Shown: positions 26,984 through 36,263, counted from the first letter of the stretch. The stretch is DNA of 64,000 nucleotides from Opitutaceae bacterium (GCA_016794785.1 JAEUHC010000014.1:62001-126000), one strand, 5' to 3'. Numbers and translations are program-made. Notes: a model not told the origin generated them from the letters alone.

Positions 26984-28774
26984 ATGCCGTCGCCGTCCAC
27001 CCTCGCCCCTTGGCTGCTAGCCGCCGCCTTGGCCTGCGCCCTGGGCATCACGGTGGTTCGCGCCCGGGCCCGCGCCCGGCGGCAAGCCGCGGAACTCGCC
27101 GCCACCGCGGCCAAGCTCAAGCGCCTCGTCCAGGCCGTCGACAGCGCCTCCGACGCCATCGGCATCGGCGACATGGACTCGAATTCCCTCTTCCACAACA
27201 AATCCCACATCGATCTCTTCGGCTACACCGTCGAGCACCTCAACGCCGCCGAGGAGCCCGCCGCCTTGTTTGCCGACAAGGCCGTCGCCCGCCTGATTCA
27301 CCAAAGCATCCGCGAAGGCCGTTCGTGGCACGGCGAGACCGACATCAAGGACAAGAGCGGCCGGGTCTTTCCCGCCTTCGTCCGCGCCGACATCATCCGC
27401 GACGACGCCGGCACACCCACCGGCATCTTCGGCGTCTTCACCGATATCACCGAGCGCCGCCGTCAGGAAAACGCGATCCGCGCCTCAGAGGAGAACCTGC
27501 GGCGCGCCAACCTCGAGCTGCAGGCCGCCGTCGAGGAAGCCCGCCGCCTCGCCCGCGCCGCCGAGGCCGCCAACGCCGCCAAGAGCGCCTTCCTCGCCAC
27601 GATGAGCCACGAGATCCGCACGCCCCTCAACGGCGTGATCGGCATGACCCAGCTCCTCGGCGACACGCCGCTCAACGACGACCAGCGCGACTGCCTCCGC
27701 ACCATCAAGCTCTCCGGCGAAGCGCTGCTCATCATCATCAACGACACCCTCGACTACTCCAAGATCGAGGCCGGCCAGGTCGATCTCCGGCGCCAGCCCT
27801 TTCATGTCGTGGACTGTGTCGAGGAAACCATCGCCATCCTCGCCGATCGCGCCCGCGCCAAGGGCCTCCTCCTCGACCACCGCATCGATTCCGCCATCCC
27901 GCCGCTGGTGATCGGCGACGCCGCCCGCCTTCGCCAGATCCTCGTCAACCTCGTCAGCAACGCCATCAAGTTCACCGAGCAGGGCTCGATTAACCTCGAG
28001 GCACAGCTCGCCGCCGCGCCCACCGGCGACCGCTGCCAGCTGATTTTCCGCGTGCGCGACACCGGCATTGGCATCGCCAGGGAGAAACAGGGCCGGCTCT
28101 TCCAGCGCTTTTCCCAAATCGACGACTCCAACACCCGCCGCTACGGCGGCACCGGCCTCGGGCTGGCAATCTCCAAGCGCCTCGCCGAACTCATGGACGG
28201 CACGATCACCGTCGAGAGCGAAGCCGGACGCGGCGCCACCTTCACGGTCGTGATCACGGTCGGCGTCTCGGGCGCGACCCTGCCCCACCTCAAGCCCGCC
28301 GAACCCTCCAAGCCCCAGATCGAGATCGCCTCCCCGAGCCCCGCGCCCACCGCCGCCGTCGAGCGGCTGGCCGGTCGGATGCCGCTGCGCGTGCTCATCA
28401 GCGACGACAACCCGGTCAACCAACGAGTCGCCGCGCTCACGATGAAACGCTTCGGCTACGACTGCGACCTCACCGATGACGGCGCGAAGGCTGTCGCAGC
28501 CCACACGCGCGCGCCCTACGATTTGATCCTCATGGATGTGCACATGCCGGTCATGGACGGCTTGGAGGCCACGCGCCGCATCCGCGCCTTGAGCGGCGCG
28601 AGCCATTGCCCGTGGATCGTGGCGATCACCGCCGGGGCCTTTGAGGAGGATCGCCTCAACGCACTCGCCGCCGGCATGAACGATTTCCTCAACAAGCCCC
28701 TCCACGCGGAACTCCTCAAGGAGTCCATCACCCGAGGCCATCAAGCCCTGCAGGCCATCGCGGCCCGCCTCTGA
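26984..28774 (+). CDS. Hybrid sensor histidine kinase/response regulator
   Basis: 596-residue protein. One N-terminal hydrophobic segment (LAPWLLAAALACALGITVV, about residues 6-24) is followed by a PAS domain (about 45-165, ending in GIFGVFTDITERRRQ), a short coiled coil, HisKA with the phospho-acceptor His near residue 209 (FLATMSHEIRTPLNGVIGMT), HATPase_c with N-box NLVSNAIKFTE, G1 DTGIGIAR and G2 GGTGLGLAISKRL, and a C-terminal receiver with acceptor Asp near 518 (LILMDVHMPVMDGLEATRRI) and Lys in NKPLHAE. The start ATG at 26984 gives the membrane segment a normal position. No output regulator is adjacent. Signal unknown. Confidence 0.93.
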   Translation: MPSPSTLAPWLLAAALACALGITVVRARARARRQAAELAATAAKLKRLVQAVDSASDAIGIGDMDSNSLFHNKSHIDLFGYTVEHLNAAEEPAALFADKAVARLIHQSIREGRSWHGETDIKDKSGRVFPAFVRADIIRDDAGTPTGIFGVFTDITERRRQENAIRASEENLRRANLELQAAVEEARRLARAAEAANAAKSAFLATMSHEIRTPLNGVIGMTQLLGDTPLNDDQRDCLRTIKLSGEALLIIINDTLDYSKIEAGQVDLRRQPFHVVDCVEETIAILADRARAKGLLLDHRIDSAIPPLVIGDAARLRQILVNLVSNAIKFTEQGSINLEAQLAAAPTGDRCQLIFRVRDTGIGIAREKQGRLFQRFSQIDDSNTRRYGGTGLGLAISKRLAELMDGTITVESEAGRGATFTVVITVGVSGATLPHLKPAEPSKPQIEIASPSPAPTAAVERLAGRMPLRVLISDDNPVNQRVAALTMKRFGYDCDLTDDGAKAVAAHTRAPYDLILMDVHMPVMDGLEATRRIRALSGASHCPWIVAITAGAFEEDRLNALAAGMNDFLNKPLHAELLKESITRGHQALQAIAARL

Positions 28775-28815
28775 ACTGGCCGCCGGAGCAGTCGCGCGTC
28801 GCAGGGATCAGCCGC

Positions 28816-30615
28816 CTACTCCAACTCCGCCCAACGCGCATACGCCTTGGCCAGCTCCGCTTCGATCTCGTGCAGTCGCTCGGTTGCATGCGTCACTTCC
28901 ACCGGCGGCTTCTTGAAGAAAAGCGGATCGGCGAGCTTGCCTGACAGGATTGCCTGCTCGGCCTCCAGTTTCTCGATGGTCTTGGGCAGCGCCTCCAGCT
29001 CCATGCGCTCCTTGTTCGTGAGCTTGCGCGTGGGCTTCGTCGGCTCGGCGCTCGCGGCTTCCCGGGCGTCGCGCTTCGCCTTCTCGCTCAAGGAAGCAGC
29101 CGCCTTGGCTTTCGCGGCCTTCTCCTTCTGCCAATCGTCGTAGCCGCCGAAATATTCCACCACCCGGCCTTCGCCCTCGAAGACAAGCAGGCTCGTGCAG
29201 ACCTCGTTGAGAAAGGCCCGGTCATGGCTCACGAGGAGCAGCGTGCCGCCGAATTCCACGAGCAGATCCTCAAGCAGCTCAAGCGTCTCGGCGTCGAGAT
29301 CGTTGGTCGGTTCGTCGAGCACGAGCACGTTGCAGGGCTTGGTGAAGAGCCGGGCAAGCAGCAGCCGGTTCCGTTCGCCGCCGGAAAGCGCCTTGATCGG
29401 GGTGCGGGCGCGCGTCGGGTCGAAGAGAAAATCCTCGAGGTAGGAAATCACGTGCCGGTTGTGGCCGTTGATCGTCACGGTGGCGTTGCCGTCGGCCACG
29501 GCGTCCTGCACGCGCATGGTCTCGTCGAGCTGCGCGCGGAGCTGATCAAAATAAACAATCTCGAGCTTCGTGCCCTGCTCGATCGTGCCGGCCTTCGGCG
29601 CGATCTGGCCGAGGAGCAGGCGGAGCAGCGTGGTCTTGCCCGCGCCGTTGGGCCCCACGATGCCGATCTTGTCGCCGCGCTCAATGCGCGTGGTGAGATC
29701 GCGCACGATCCAGCGGCCGTCGTCGGCATAGCGGAAGCCGGCGTCCTGGCACTCGATGACCTTGAAGCCGCTCCGATCCGCCTCCTGCGCCGTGATGGTC
29801 GCCTTGCCGGTGCGGTCGCGGCGCGCGGCGCGCTCGGCGCGCATTTTCTCCAACGCATGGATGCGGTTGCTCGCCCGCGAGCGCTGCGCCTTCACCCCGC
29901 GGCGGATCCAGACTTCCTCCTGCGCGAGCTTCTTGTCGAACTGGGCGCGCTCCACCTCCTCGGCCTCGAGCACGGCCTGCTTGCGGGTGAGAAACGTGTC
30001 GTAGTCGCAGGCCCAGCCGATGAGCTTGCCGCGATCGACCTCGACGATGCGGGTGGAGATTTTCCGCAGAAAAGCCCGATCGTGGGTCACGAAGAGCAGC
30101 GCCCCGCCCCACTCCAGCAGAAACTCCTCGAGCCAGAGAATCGACTCCAGATCGAGATGGTTGGTCGGCTCGTCGAGCAGCAGCAGCTGCGGCTCGTCGG
30201 CCAGCCCGCGCGCGAGCAGCACGCGGCGTTTCTGCCCGGCGGAGAGCGCGGCAAACTCGTGGTCGGCTGGCAGCCCCATCTGCTCCAGCAGGCGCTCGAC
30301 GCGATCATGGCGCTCCCAATCGTTGTGCTCCTCGTAGGAGCCGCCCTCGCCCTCGACGACGGTGCGCACCGTGCCGGTCACGCCCGCGGGCACCTCCTGC
30401 CGCAGCGTCGAAAACACCGCGCCGGCCTGGCGAAACACCTGGCCTTTGTCGGCCTCGAGCTCGCCGGAGATGACCTTCATGAGCGTGGACTTGCCCGCGC
30501 CGTTGCGGCCGACGAGACACACGCGTTCCCCGCGATCAATCTGGAGATTGACGCGATCGAGCAGCGGCGCGCCGCCGAAGCTCAGGCTGATATCGAGGAG
30601 ACTGACAAGGGCCAT
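28816..30615 (-). CDS. uup: ABC-F ATPase, Uup-like
   Basis: 599-residue soluble protein with two ABC ATPase domains and no membrane segments. Walker A motifs are GRNGAGKST (about 36-44) and GPNGAGKTT; signature motifs are LSAGQKRR and LSGGERN; Walker B regions LLLLDEPTNHLD and VLVLDEPTNDLD. The linker KAQRSRASNRIHALEKMRAE and the coiled-coil C-terminal domain (KPTRKLTNKERMELEALPKT) match Uup, an ABC-F factor that binds branched DNA or the ribosome and affects excision of transposons. The C-terminal domain separates it from EttA, which is present separately at 50132-51823. Confidence 0.9.
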   Translation of the reverse strand: MALVSLLDISLSFGGAPLLDRVNLQIDRGERVCLVGRNGAGKSTLMKVISGELEADKGQVFRQAGAVFSTLRQEVPAGVTGTVRTVVEGEGGSYEEHNDWERHDRVERLLEQMGLPADHEFAALSAGQKRRVLLARGLADEPQLLLLDEPTNHLDLESILWLEEFLLEWGGALLFVTHDRAFLRKISTRIVEVDRGKLIGWACDYDTFLTRKQAVLEAEEVERAQFDKKLAQEEVWIRRGVKAQRSRASNRIHALEKMRAERAARRDRTGKATITAQEADRSGFKVIECQDAGFRYADDGRWIVRDLTTRIERGDKIGIVGPNGAGKTTLLRLLLGQIAPKAGTIEQGTKLEIVYFDQLRAQLDETMRVQDAVADGNATVTINGHNRHVISYLEDFLFDPTRARTPIKALSGGERNRLLLARLFTKPCNVLVLDEPTNDLDAETLELLEDLLVEFGGTLLLVSHDRAFLNEVCTSLLVFEGEGRVVEYFGGYDDWQKEKAAKAKAAASLSEKAKRDAREAASAEPTKPTRKLTNKERMELEALPKTIEKLEAEQAILSGKLADPLFFKKPPVEVTHATERLHEIEAELAKAYARWAELE

Positions 30616-30685
30616 GGGAACCGATCAGCGTCACAGCCCAGCGCGGCGAGCGCAAGGGCGGCGTGAACAAACTCCGGCCGCCGCG

Positions 30686-32260
30686 TCAGGGCGCGTAGTT
30701 CACCATGCGGCCGTCGCGCAGGCGCACGCTGATGGGCCGGCCCTGCACGAAGCGAATCGCGCGGTAGTTTTCCCCGGCCACCGGCGTGAGGCTCTTGATG
30801 TAAAGCCGTGGACCGACGAGCTGATCGTAGGTTGCGGTCGTGGTGCCGGTCTCAAGGTAATGCTGATCGGCCGCGGCGGCGAGCATGCGGAGGTTGTTGA
30901 GCACCGCCTTCTCCTGCGATGAGGTCTGCACCTTTTGAAACGACGGAATCGCCATCGCCGCGATCACGCCAATCGTGACCGGATTGTAGATCGCGATGGC
31001 TGCGAGGTCCTGTTTCATGGAGCGATTCAGGTGCGAACGGACGAGGATGCCGTCGGCGAGATTGATGCGCGATGCCACCAAGGGCCGATCGATCGCGCCG
31101 AGCTGGGAGAACATGAGATTCACCAGCGTGGTCTGCTCAGGCGGGAGGCCGGGATTCAATTTCAGGACGCTGCGAGCCGCCTCCAGCGCCCGCGGGCTCA
31201 CGTAGGTCACGCCGTTGTTTTCGGCGCCGACCTGGGCCAGCGCCTGCTTGAATTCCGCGGTCTGAGCCAAGCCGGTCGTCTGCGCGCGGCACTGTTTGAG
31301 GAAGGCCGGCGAAGTCGTGAAATAAAGCGTGCCGCCGTCCACGGCCAGGGCCGGCGCCAAGCCCTCAATCGGCAGGGGCTGCGTGAATTCGTAGAGCTTC
31401 AGGTTGCTTTCCTCGCTGCGGCGAAACTGTCCCGACTGCACAATCGCGCGCTCCACGACCGGCCCCACGCCATCGATCGCTACGAGCACCGAGATGGCCG
31501 GCAGCACCAAGCCGTCACGGCCCGGCAGGCGGAGGGTCTTCTCTCCATCCGCATGCACCACGACGGCCGATCGGCCCTTGAGGCCATAGATGAGATCGAT
31601 GATCGAGATCGCGGCGGCCTCGCCGGCTTTCTTGAGTGTGTTCTCCAGCTCGTTGCCCGCGGGCTCGCCGGCGACCTTGGCCACCACCTCGCGGATCGTG
31701 CGATACACCACGCCCAGATCCATCTCGCTCTCGCCGAAAAACGCGGCGTCGGCCGGCGCGAGCCCGACATGCTTGAGCGGGCCCGGCTTGCCGCCCACGG
31801 CGGCCATCAAGCCGTGCCGTTCCGCGCCGGTGTAAACGAAGAGCCGGTTGCGAAAATACCCGGTGCCATCCGGCACCGAGCTCGCGCCGAGCGCCTTCAC
31901 ATCCGTGAGGCCGAGCAGTTTCAGGATCGCGCCGAAATCCTGCTGCACGAACGGGCGCATCTGCGGCTGCATCTTCGCCGCTTCGTTGAGGATCGTTTGG
32001 AGGCTGCCGGCCAGATGGAGCAAATCGCCATCCACGTCGACGTAGCCGTAGAGCGTGCCGCCGAGTTCAAGATGCTTGGTCACGGCGGTGAACGCCGGAC
32101 TGCGCTCGGCCTCTGGCACCACCGCGACCGTGAGGGTTTTGGCGGCATCCGACTTGGAACCGGGCACGGGAGATGCGGCCGGCGCCTCGGATTTTTTCTG
32201 GCAAGCGCTGAACGCCAGCGCGACGACGAGCAGGGCAACCCAACGGGCGAGGTGAGGCAT
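30686..32260 (-). CDS. Lipoprotein with C-terminal pilin-like module
   Basis: 524-residue predicted lipoprotein. The lipobox is at the end of the signal (VALAFSACQKK, Cys about residue 21). The body (about 35-420) is soluble and repetitive in fold, like the poorly characterised DUF3352-type proteins. The last about 99 residues read as a type IV pilin-like segment: NPVTIGVIAAMAIPSFQKVQ (hydrophobic helix ending in AIPSFQK), EKAVLNNLRMLAAAADQHYL and YDQLVGPRLYIKSLTPVAGE. In normal pilins this helix is N-terminal and preceded by a prepilin-peptidase site; here it is internal and no such site is seen. The ATG at 32260 is chosen for the signal. It is not in a pilus operon. Confidence 0.75.
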   Translation of the reverse strand: MPHLARWVALLVVALAFSACQKKSEAPAASPVPGSKSDAAKTLTVAVVPEAERSPAFTAVTKHLELGGTLYGYVDVDGDLLHLAGSLQTILNEAAKMQPQMRPFVQQDFGAILKLLGLTDVKALGASSVPDGTGYFRNRLFVYTGAERHGLMAAVGGKPGPLKHVGLAPADAAFFGESEMDLGVVYRTIREVVAKVAGEPAGNELENTLKKAGEAAAISIIDLIYGLKGRSAVVVHADGEKTLRLPGRDGLVLPAISVLVAIDGVGPVVERAIVQSGQFRRSEESNLKLYEFTQPLPIEGLAPALAVDGGTLYFTTSPAFLKQCRAQTTGLAQTAEFKQALAQVGAENNGVTYVSPRALEAARSVLKLNPGLPPEQTTLVNLMFSQLGAIDRPLVASRINLADGILVRSHLNRSMKQDLAAIAIYNPVTIGVIAAMAIPSFQKVQTSSQEKAVLNNLRMLAAAADQHYLETGTTTATYDQLVGPRLYIKSLTPVAGENYRAIRFVQGRPISVRLRDGRMVNYAP

Positions 32261-32313
32261 GGCGGACCGGTGGCTACACGGAAACCCCGCGCAGCGAAAG
32301 CCCGGAAAGCACA

Positions 32314-33432
32314 CTACGGCCGCACCGTCTCGACAAATTCCAGCCGCCCGCCGCGCACCGCGATGATGGCGGCGTCCTTGTCGGCATCGCGGCGCGCGTT
32401 GATCGTGGTGCGACCGGTGGCGCCGGGGAAATCCTTCGTCGCGGCCAGCGCGCGGCGGAGCGCCGTCTTATCCGTGGTGCCGGCGCGGGCGATGCCGTCG
32501 GCGGCCAGCCGCACGGCATCGTAGGTGAGCGCCGCGAGGCCGTTGGGCGCCGCGCCGTGGCGCGCGCGATAGGCCGCGACGAATCGCCGTGACTCTGGGG
32601 CGGTGTTGGCCTCCGAAAAGTGCGAGGAATAGTAGACGCCTTCGAGCGCGGCGCCGCCGATCTCGAGGAGCTGCGGAGCCTCGAAGCCATCGCCGCCGAG
32701 CAGCGTGGCGGGGAGCCCGAGCTGCCTGGCCTGCTGCGCGACGAGCCCGGCGGCCACGTAGTAGCCGGGCAGGAAAATCGCGTCGGGCCGCGCCGCGCGG
32801 AGGGCCGTCAGCGGCGCGCGGAAATCGGTGTCAGTCCCGCCGTATTTCTGCGTCGCCACGATCTCGCCCCCGAGCGCGGTGAAGGTCTTCGCGAAAAACT
32901 CCGCCAGCCCCACCGAGTAGGGCGAGCCGTTCTCAATCAGCAGCGCGGCGCGCTTCAGCCCGAGCCGCTGGCGGGCGAACGTCGCCAGCACCTCGCCTTG
33001 GAACGGATCGATGAAACACACGCGGAAAATGGCGTCGCCGACCTCGGTGACTTTCGGACTCGTCGAGGCCGGCGTGATGAGCGGCACGCCCGCCGCGTGC
33101 GCGACCGGCGCGGCCTCCAGGGTGCGCGCCGACGAACATTCGCCGATCAGCGCCGCCACCCGGTCGCGCGCGATCAGTTTCTTGGCGGCGGTGGCGGACT
33201 CGCCCGCCAGCGAGCGGTTGTCCTCGACGACGAGCTCCAGCGGCCGCCCGAGCACGCCGCCGGCGGCATTCAACTCGTCGATTGCGAGCCGCGCGCCCCG
33301 CAGCGAGGCCTCGCCGAACGACGCATCGCGCCCCGTGATCGACATGAAGAAGCCCAGCCGCACCGGCTCGGCTCCGCGCACGGAGACCAGCGCAAACAAA
33401 ACCGCCAGGGCGCGCAGGAGCGAAGCGCTCAT
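32314..33432 (-). CDS. LivK/Peripla_BP_6-type ABC substrate-binding protein
   Basis: 372-residue periplasmic protein. A signal peptide (LLRALAVLFALVSVRGA) leads to the Peripla_BP_6 fold: VRLGFFMSITGRDASFGEAS, LAIDELNAAGGVLGRPLELV, the hinge VAALIGECSSARTLEAAPVA and TPASTSPKVTEVGDAIFRVC. These match branched-chain amino-acid or amide receptors. The ATG at 33432 overlaps the tcdA stop (ATGA). No LivH/M/G/F permease or ATPase genes are near, so it is an orphan binding protein that may use a remote transporter or serve a sensory role. Confidence 0.88.
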   Translation of the reverse strand: MSASLLRALAVLFALVSVRGAEPVRLGFFMSITGRDASFGEASLRGARLAIDELNAAGGVLGRPLELVVEDNRSLAGESATAAKKLIARDRVAALIGECSSARTLEAAPVAHAAGVPLITPASTSPKVTEVGDAIFRVCFIDPFQGEVLATFARQRLGLKRAALLIENGSPYSVGLAEFFAKTFTALGGEIVATQKYGGTDTDFRAPLTALRAARPDAIFLPGYYVAAGLVAQQARQLGLPATLLGGDGFEAPQLLEIGGAALEGVYYSSHFSEANTAPESRRFVAAYRARHGAAPNGLAALTYDAVRLAADGIARAGTTDKTALRRALAATKDFPGATGRTTINARRDADKDAAIIAVRGGRLEFVETVRP

Positions 33433-34253
33433 TTTTCCGCGGCTCCTTCCGGCGCGGCGAGCTCCCGCACCACCACACCCGCGGCGAGGAGGCCGAACGC
33501 TCCGGTGACAAACGCCGCCGTGCCGAAGCCCGTCGCGCAGTCGAGCGTGAGATTGCTGCCCGGCTCGGGCTCGGCCGCGCAGGTGCCGTCGGCCCACGGG
33601 AACGTCGGCGCCTCCGTGGACCACACCGCCGGCACGCCCATGCGCGTGATGCCGCGGTGCGCCCCGCCGGAGAACCCATGATCGCGGCGGAGTTTTTTCC
33701 TCACCTGCCGCAATAGCTCGTCGCCGGCCTCGCCGATGTCGCCCGCTCGAACCCGCCCCGGATCGCGGCGCCCGCCGGCGGCGCCGATGGTGAGCACGCG
33801 CCGGCCGCGCGCATGACACCCGGCGATCACCAGCGCCTTGTGCGACATGAGATCGACCGCATCGACCACGTAGTCGTGCCGCGGCGCGAGCAACCGCTCG
33901 GCCGTCGTCGCCGTGAAAAACTCCGGCACCGCCTCGACCCGGCAATCCGGGTTGATCAGCCGCACGCGCTCGGCCAGGACGGCGACCTTCGGCCGGCCGA
34001 TCGCGCCGTCGAGCGCGGGGAGCTGGCGGTTGACGTTGGTCACGCAGACATCGTCGAGATCAATGAGGGTGAGCGCGCCGACGCCGCTGCGCGCGAGCGC
34101 CTCGACCACCCAGGAGCCGACGCCGCCCACCCCGACGACGCAGACGTGCGCCGCGTGCAACCGCTCCAGCCCGGCGCGGCCGAAGAGCCGGGCGACGCCG
34201 CCAAAGCGCTCGGCATAGCCGGCGCTCACCGCCGATTCAATGGCTGCGCTCAT
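33429..34253 (-). CDS. tcdA: tRNA threonylcarbamoyladenosine dehydratase TcdA
   Basis: 274-residue ThiF/E1-like enzyme that dehydrates t6A37 in tRNA to the cyclic ct6A form using ATP. The nucleotide-binding motif is VCVVGVGGVGSWVVEALARS (about residues 38-57), followed by LTLIDLDDVCVTNVNRQLPA (acidic and Arg contacts, about 62-81), and VDAVDLMSHKALVI and RVLTIGAAGGRRDP, all typical of CsdL/TcdA. The C-terminal segment GAFGLLAAGVVVRELA is the amphipathic end seen in TcdA. It overlaps the downstream binding-protein gene (ATGA) and, at 34250, the stop of the Doc-like gene (4 bp). Confidence 0.93.
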   Translation of the reverse strand: MSAAIESAVSAGYAERFGGVARLFGRAGLERLHAAHVCVVGVGGVGSWVVEALARSGVGALTLIDLDDVCVTNVNRQLPALDGAIGRPKVAVLAERVRLINPDCRVEAVPEFFTATTAERLLAPRHDYVVDAVDLMSHKALVIAGCHARGRRVLTIGAAGGRRDPGRVRAGDIGEAGDELLRQVRKKLRRDHGFSGGAHRGITRMGVPAVWSTEAPTFPWADGTCAAEPEPGSNLTLDCATGFGTAAFVTGAFGLLAAGVVVRELAAPEGAAEK

Positions 34254-34642
34254 AATTTAGGAAATTGTTGGCGCAAAATCGCGGCGAGGCCCGCCTTGTC
34301 GAGTTCGCGTTTGGCGATGGCGATCATGGCATGGTAGAACTCCAAGTCGTCGGAGCGATCAACACAGCCGTTGAGCAGCAGGAACGTGCCGGCGCATGCC
34401 ACGGCCGCGCGTTTGTTACCATCGAGGAAGCCTTGGCTCTGCGCCACGTGGTAGGCATAGGCGGCCGCGACCTCGTGGAGGTCGGCGCCGCCGTAGAAAT
34501 AGGCGTTCTCGGCCGCGGCAAGCGCCGACTCGAGACCGTTGCGATCGCGCACACCGTCGATTCCTCCCCAGCGGTCGAGCGAGCACCGATGCAAGGCCTC
34601 GACCAGTTCCCACGCGAGGAAGGTCGGTTCAACCGGTTGCAT
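34250..34642 (-). CDS. Doc/Fic-family protein with substituted catalytic His
   Basis: 130-residue protein of the death-on-curing (Doc) branch of Fic proteins, which modify targets with a nucleotide moiety or phosphate. The family pattern is clear: FLAWELVEALHRCSLDRWGG, GLESALAAAENAYFYGGA and AYAYHVAQSQGFLDGNKRAA, then a C-terminal helix. The core motif normally reads HxFx(D/A)GNKR; here it is QGFLDGNKR (about residues 69-77), so the catalytic His is Gln. The Gly-Asn-Lys-Arg anion-hole part is kept. The upstream small gene (34646-34846) is 3 bp away and is the likely antitoxin. Function may be lost or altered. Confidence 0.8.
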   Translation of the reverse strand: MQPVEPTFLAWELVEALHRCSLDRWGGIDGVRDRNGLESALAAAENAYFYGGADLHEVAAAYAYHVAQSQGFLDGNKRAAVACAGTFLLLNGCVDRSDDLEFYHAMIAIAKRELDKAGLAAILRQQFPKL

Positions 34643-34645
34643 TGG

Positions 34646-34846
34646 CTACTGGGCCAAGCGGCGAAAAAGCTCCGGGTGCCGGTCGATGAATTTTTCGCCC
34701 ACCGCCAGCCCCTCGGCGACGCCCGCGCGCCGCACACCCTCGCCCGCGGGCTTGGCGCCTGACGAAGCCTCAAGGTGCAATTTCACCTTCTCCCGCTCCG
34801 TCGGCGAAAGCTGGTCGATCATCGCGATGATTTCGGCGGCGCTCAT
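34646..34846 (-). CDS. Small antitoxin-like protein partnered with Doc
   Basis: 66-residue protein starting with the helical MSAAEIIAMIDQLSPTEREK, which looks like the AbrB-type/Phd-like or YefM-like helical antitoxins that precede Doc toxins. The C-terminus, EKFIDRHPELFRRLAQ, is acidic then basic and could be the toxin-neutralising helix. It precedes the Doc gene by 3 bp, the usual antitoxin-first order. It is too short to assign a family with confidence; the pairing is the main evidence. Confidence 0.65.
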   Translation of the reverse strand: MSAAEIIAMIDQLSPTEREKVKLHLEASSGAKPAGEGVRRAGVAEGLAVGEKFIDRHPELFRRLAQ

Positions 34847-34912
34847 GATGCCTCCAAGCTACCCTTTCCGCCCTGCCGCGCAAGCCCCACGACCGGCACA
34901 GCGCCCCGCGTG

Positions 34913-34945
34913 AAAAAACAAGCGCCGGCCCGCGTGGGCCGGCGC
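34913..34945 (-). terminator. Intrinsic terminator for the thioredoxin-like gene
   Basis: On the minus strand a GC-rich stem (GCGCCGGCCC...GGGCCGGCGC, 34922-34945) is followed by TTGTTTTTT (34913-34921). It lies 31 bp after the stop of the gene at 34977-36122 and before the antitoxin start, so it separates the two transcripts. Confidence 0.85.
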
Positions 34946-34976
34946 CTAGCAAGCGGCCGTCACGCCGCTCCCGCGT

Positions 34977-36122
34977 TCACTTCTTCTTCGCCGGCTCGGT
35001 GAGACGCTTCACCGGATTCTCGATCTGGTTCGCCGGCAGGTTAATGGTCAGATTGGTCCCCTGCATGCTCGCCTGCAGCATGCCCTTTTGATCGAAGATC
35101 AGGAGCGCAGGGACGCCGGTGATGTTGAGCTTCGGCGCGAAGTCGTTCTTGGCACCCTTGCCGTCGAAATACACCGGCCACTTGATGCCCTTTTCCTTGA
35201 TCGTGGCGAGCACCTTGGGGCGGTCCTCCTCCTTGTCGAAGCACACGGTCACCATCTCGAGGCCCTTGCGCTTGTAGGCGGAAGCGACGTTCTGCAGGCC
35301 CTCGAAATTTTTGACCGAGCCGGCGTTGGTGGTGGACCAGAAATAGAGCGCGACCACCTTGCCGCGCAACTGGGCCAGATCGACTTCCTTGCCGTCGAGG
35401 GCGGTGAACTTGAGTTCGTAGGGGGCTTTGCGCGCCTCGATGATGTTCAGCTCGGTTTGCGCCATGGCGGCGACGCCCTTGTCGGCGTGCTTGGTCATCT
35501 TTTTCAGATGCTCCTCCACCTTGGCGAAGGGCGGCTGGTTGAGCACCGTGAGCAGATGCGCGTAGGAGCGTTCGCGTTCGGTCAGGAAACGTCCGATGCC
35601 GGGCACCGTGGCAATTTCGTCGAGCTTCTCCCGGAGGGTGGCGAGCAGGGCCGGCGTCGGGCTCGCGCGCAGCTCCGCGTCCGCCGCCGCCGCCTCGACC
35701 GCCTGCAACGCGGCCACCGTCGGATCGCTCGCGCCTTCCTTGAAGCGCTCGTTGGTTACAGCCAGCCGGAGGTTGGAAAGATACGAGGTGCGCAACGCGG
35801 GCTGCTTGGCGTCGGTGTTGTTGTTGCCGTAGAAGGCAAGGTCGCGCACGGCATCGCCGACGCGGCTGTGGGTCGGATATTTGACCAGGTAGGAGACACC
35901 GGCGGTGATCACATTCTGGAAACGCGCCTGGTCCTTGGGGCCGGGCGCCGTGCGGACCTTGTTGAACTCATCGTAGGCCAAATCAGCGGGCGTCTTGGGA
36001 GCCGCGGCTTTTTTCTCGCCGCTCTTGTCGCCGCCTTTGCCACCTTTCGGGGCTTGGGCCAGCGCGGTCGAGCCGCAGACGAGGATGCAGAGACAGGATG
36101 CGAAGAGGAGACGTGTGCTCAT
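34977..36122 (-). CDS. Exported thioredoxin/TlpA-fold protein lacking CXXC
   Basis: 381-residue exported protein. The signal peptide is [20 protein letters not shown]. Residues about 25-235 form an alpha-helical region; the C-terminal about 135 residues are a TlpA/peroxiredoxin-like fold: [20 protein letters not shown] then [54 protein letters not shown]. Where TlpA enzymes have WCxxC, this one reads WSTTNAGS, so both redox cysteines are gone, while the cis-Pro (GVPALL) is kept. It cannot work as a disulfide reductase in the normal way. The ATG at 36122 is chosen for the signal peptide. Confidence 0.85.
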   Translation of the reverse strand: MSTRLLFASCLCILVCGSTALAQAPKGGKGGDKSGEKKAAAPKTPADLAYDEFNKVRTAPGPKDQARFQNVITAGVSYLVKYPTHSRVGDAVRDLAFYGNNNTDAKQPALRTSYLSNLRLAVTNERFKEGASDPTVAALQAVEAAAADAELRASPTPALLATLREKLDEIATVPGIGRFLTERERSYAHLLTVLNQPPFAKVEEHLKKMTKHADKGVAAMAQTELNIIEARKAPYELKFTALDGKEVDLAQLRGKVVALYFWSTTNAGSVKNFEGLQNVASAYKRKGLEMVTVCFDKEEDRPKVLATIKEKGIKWPVYFDGKGAKNDFAPKLNITGVPALLIFDQKGMLQASMQGTNLTINLPANQIENPVKRLTEPAKKK

Positions 36123-36263
36123 GGGGAAGGAGGGGGTGAAGTAACTCGAAGGACGGCGATCGCTACCCATCGGGCGGTCACTGGCAAGGCTAACTGGCCG
36201 GGCCGGCGCGCGCGGCGCAATTTTCAGGTTTCGCCCGCCAACGCCACCCGGCAGCCTCGGGCC

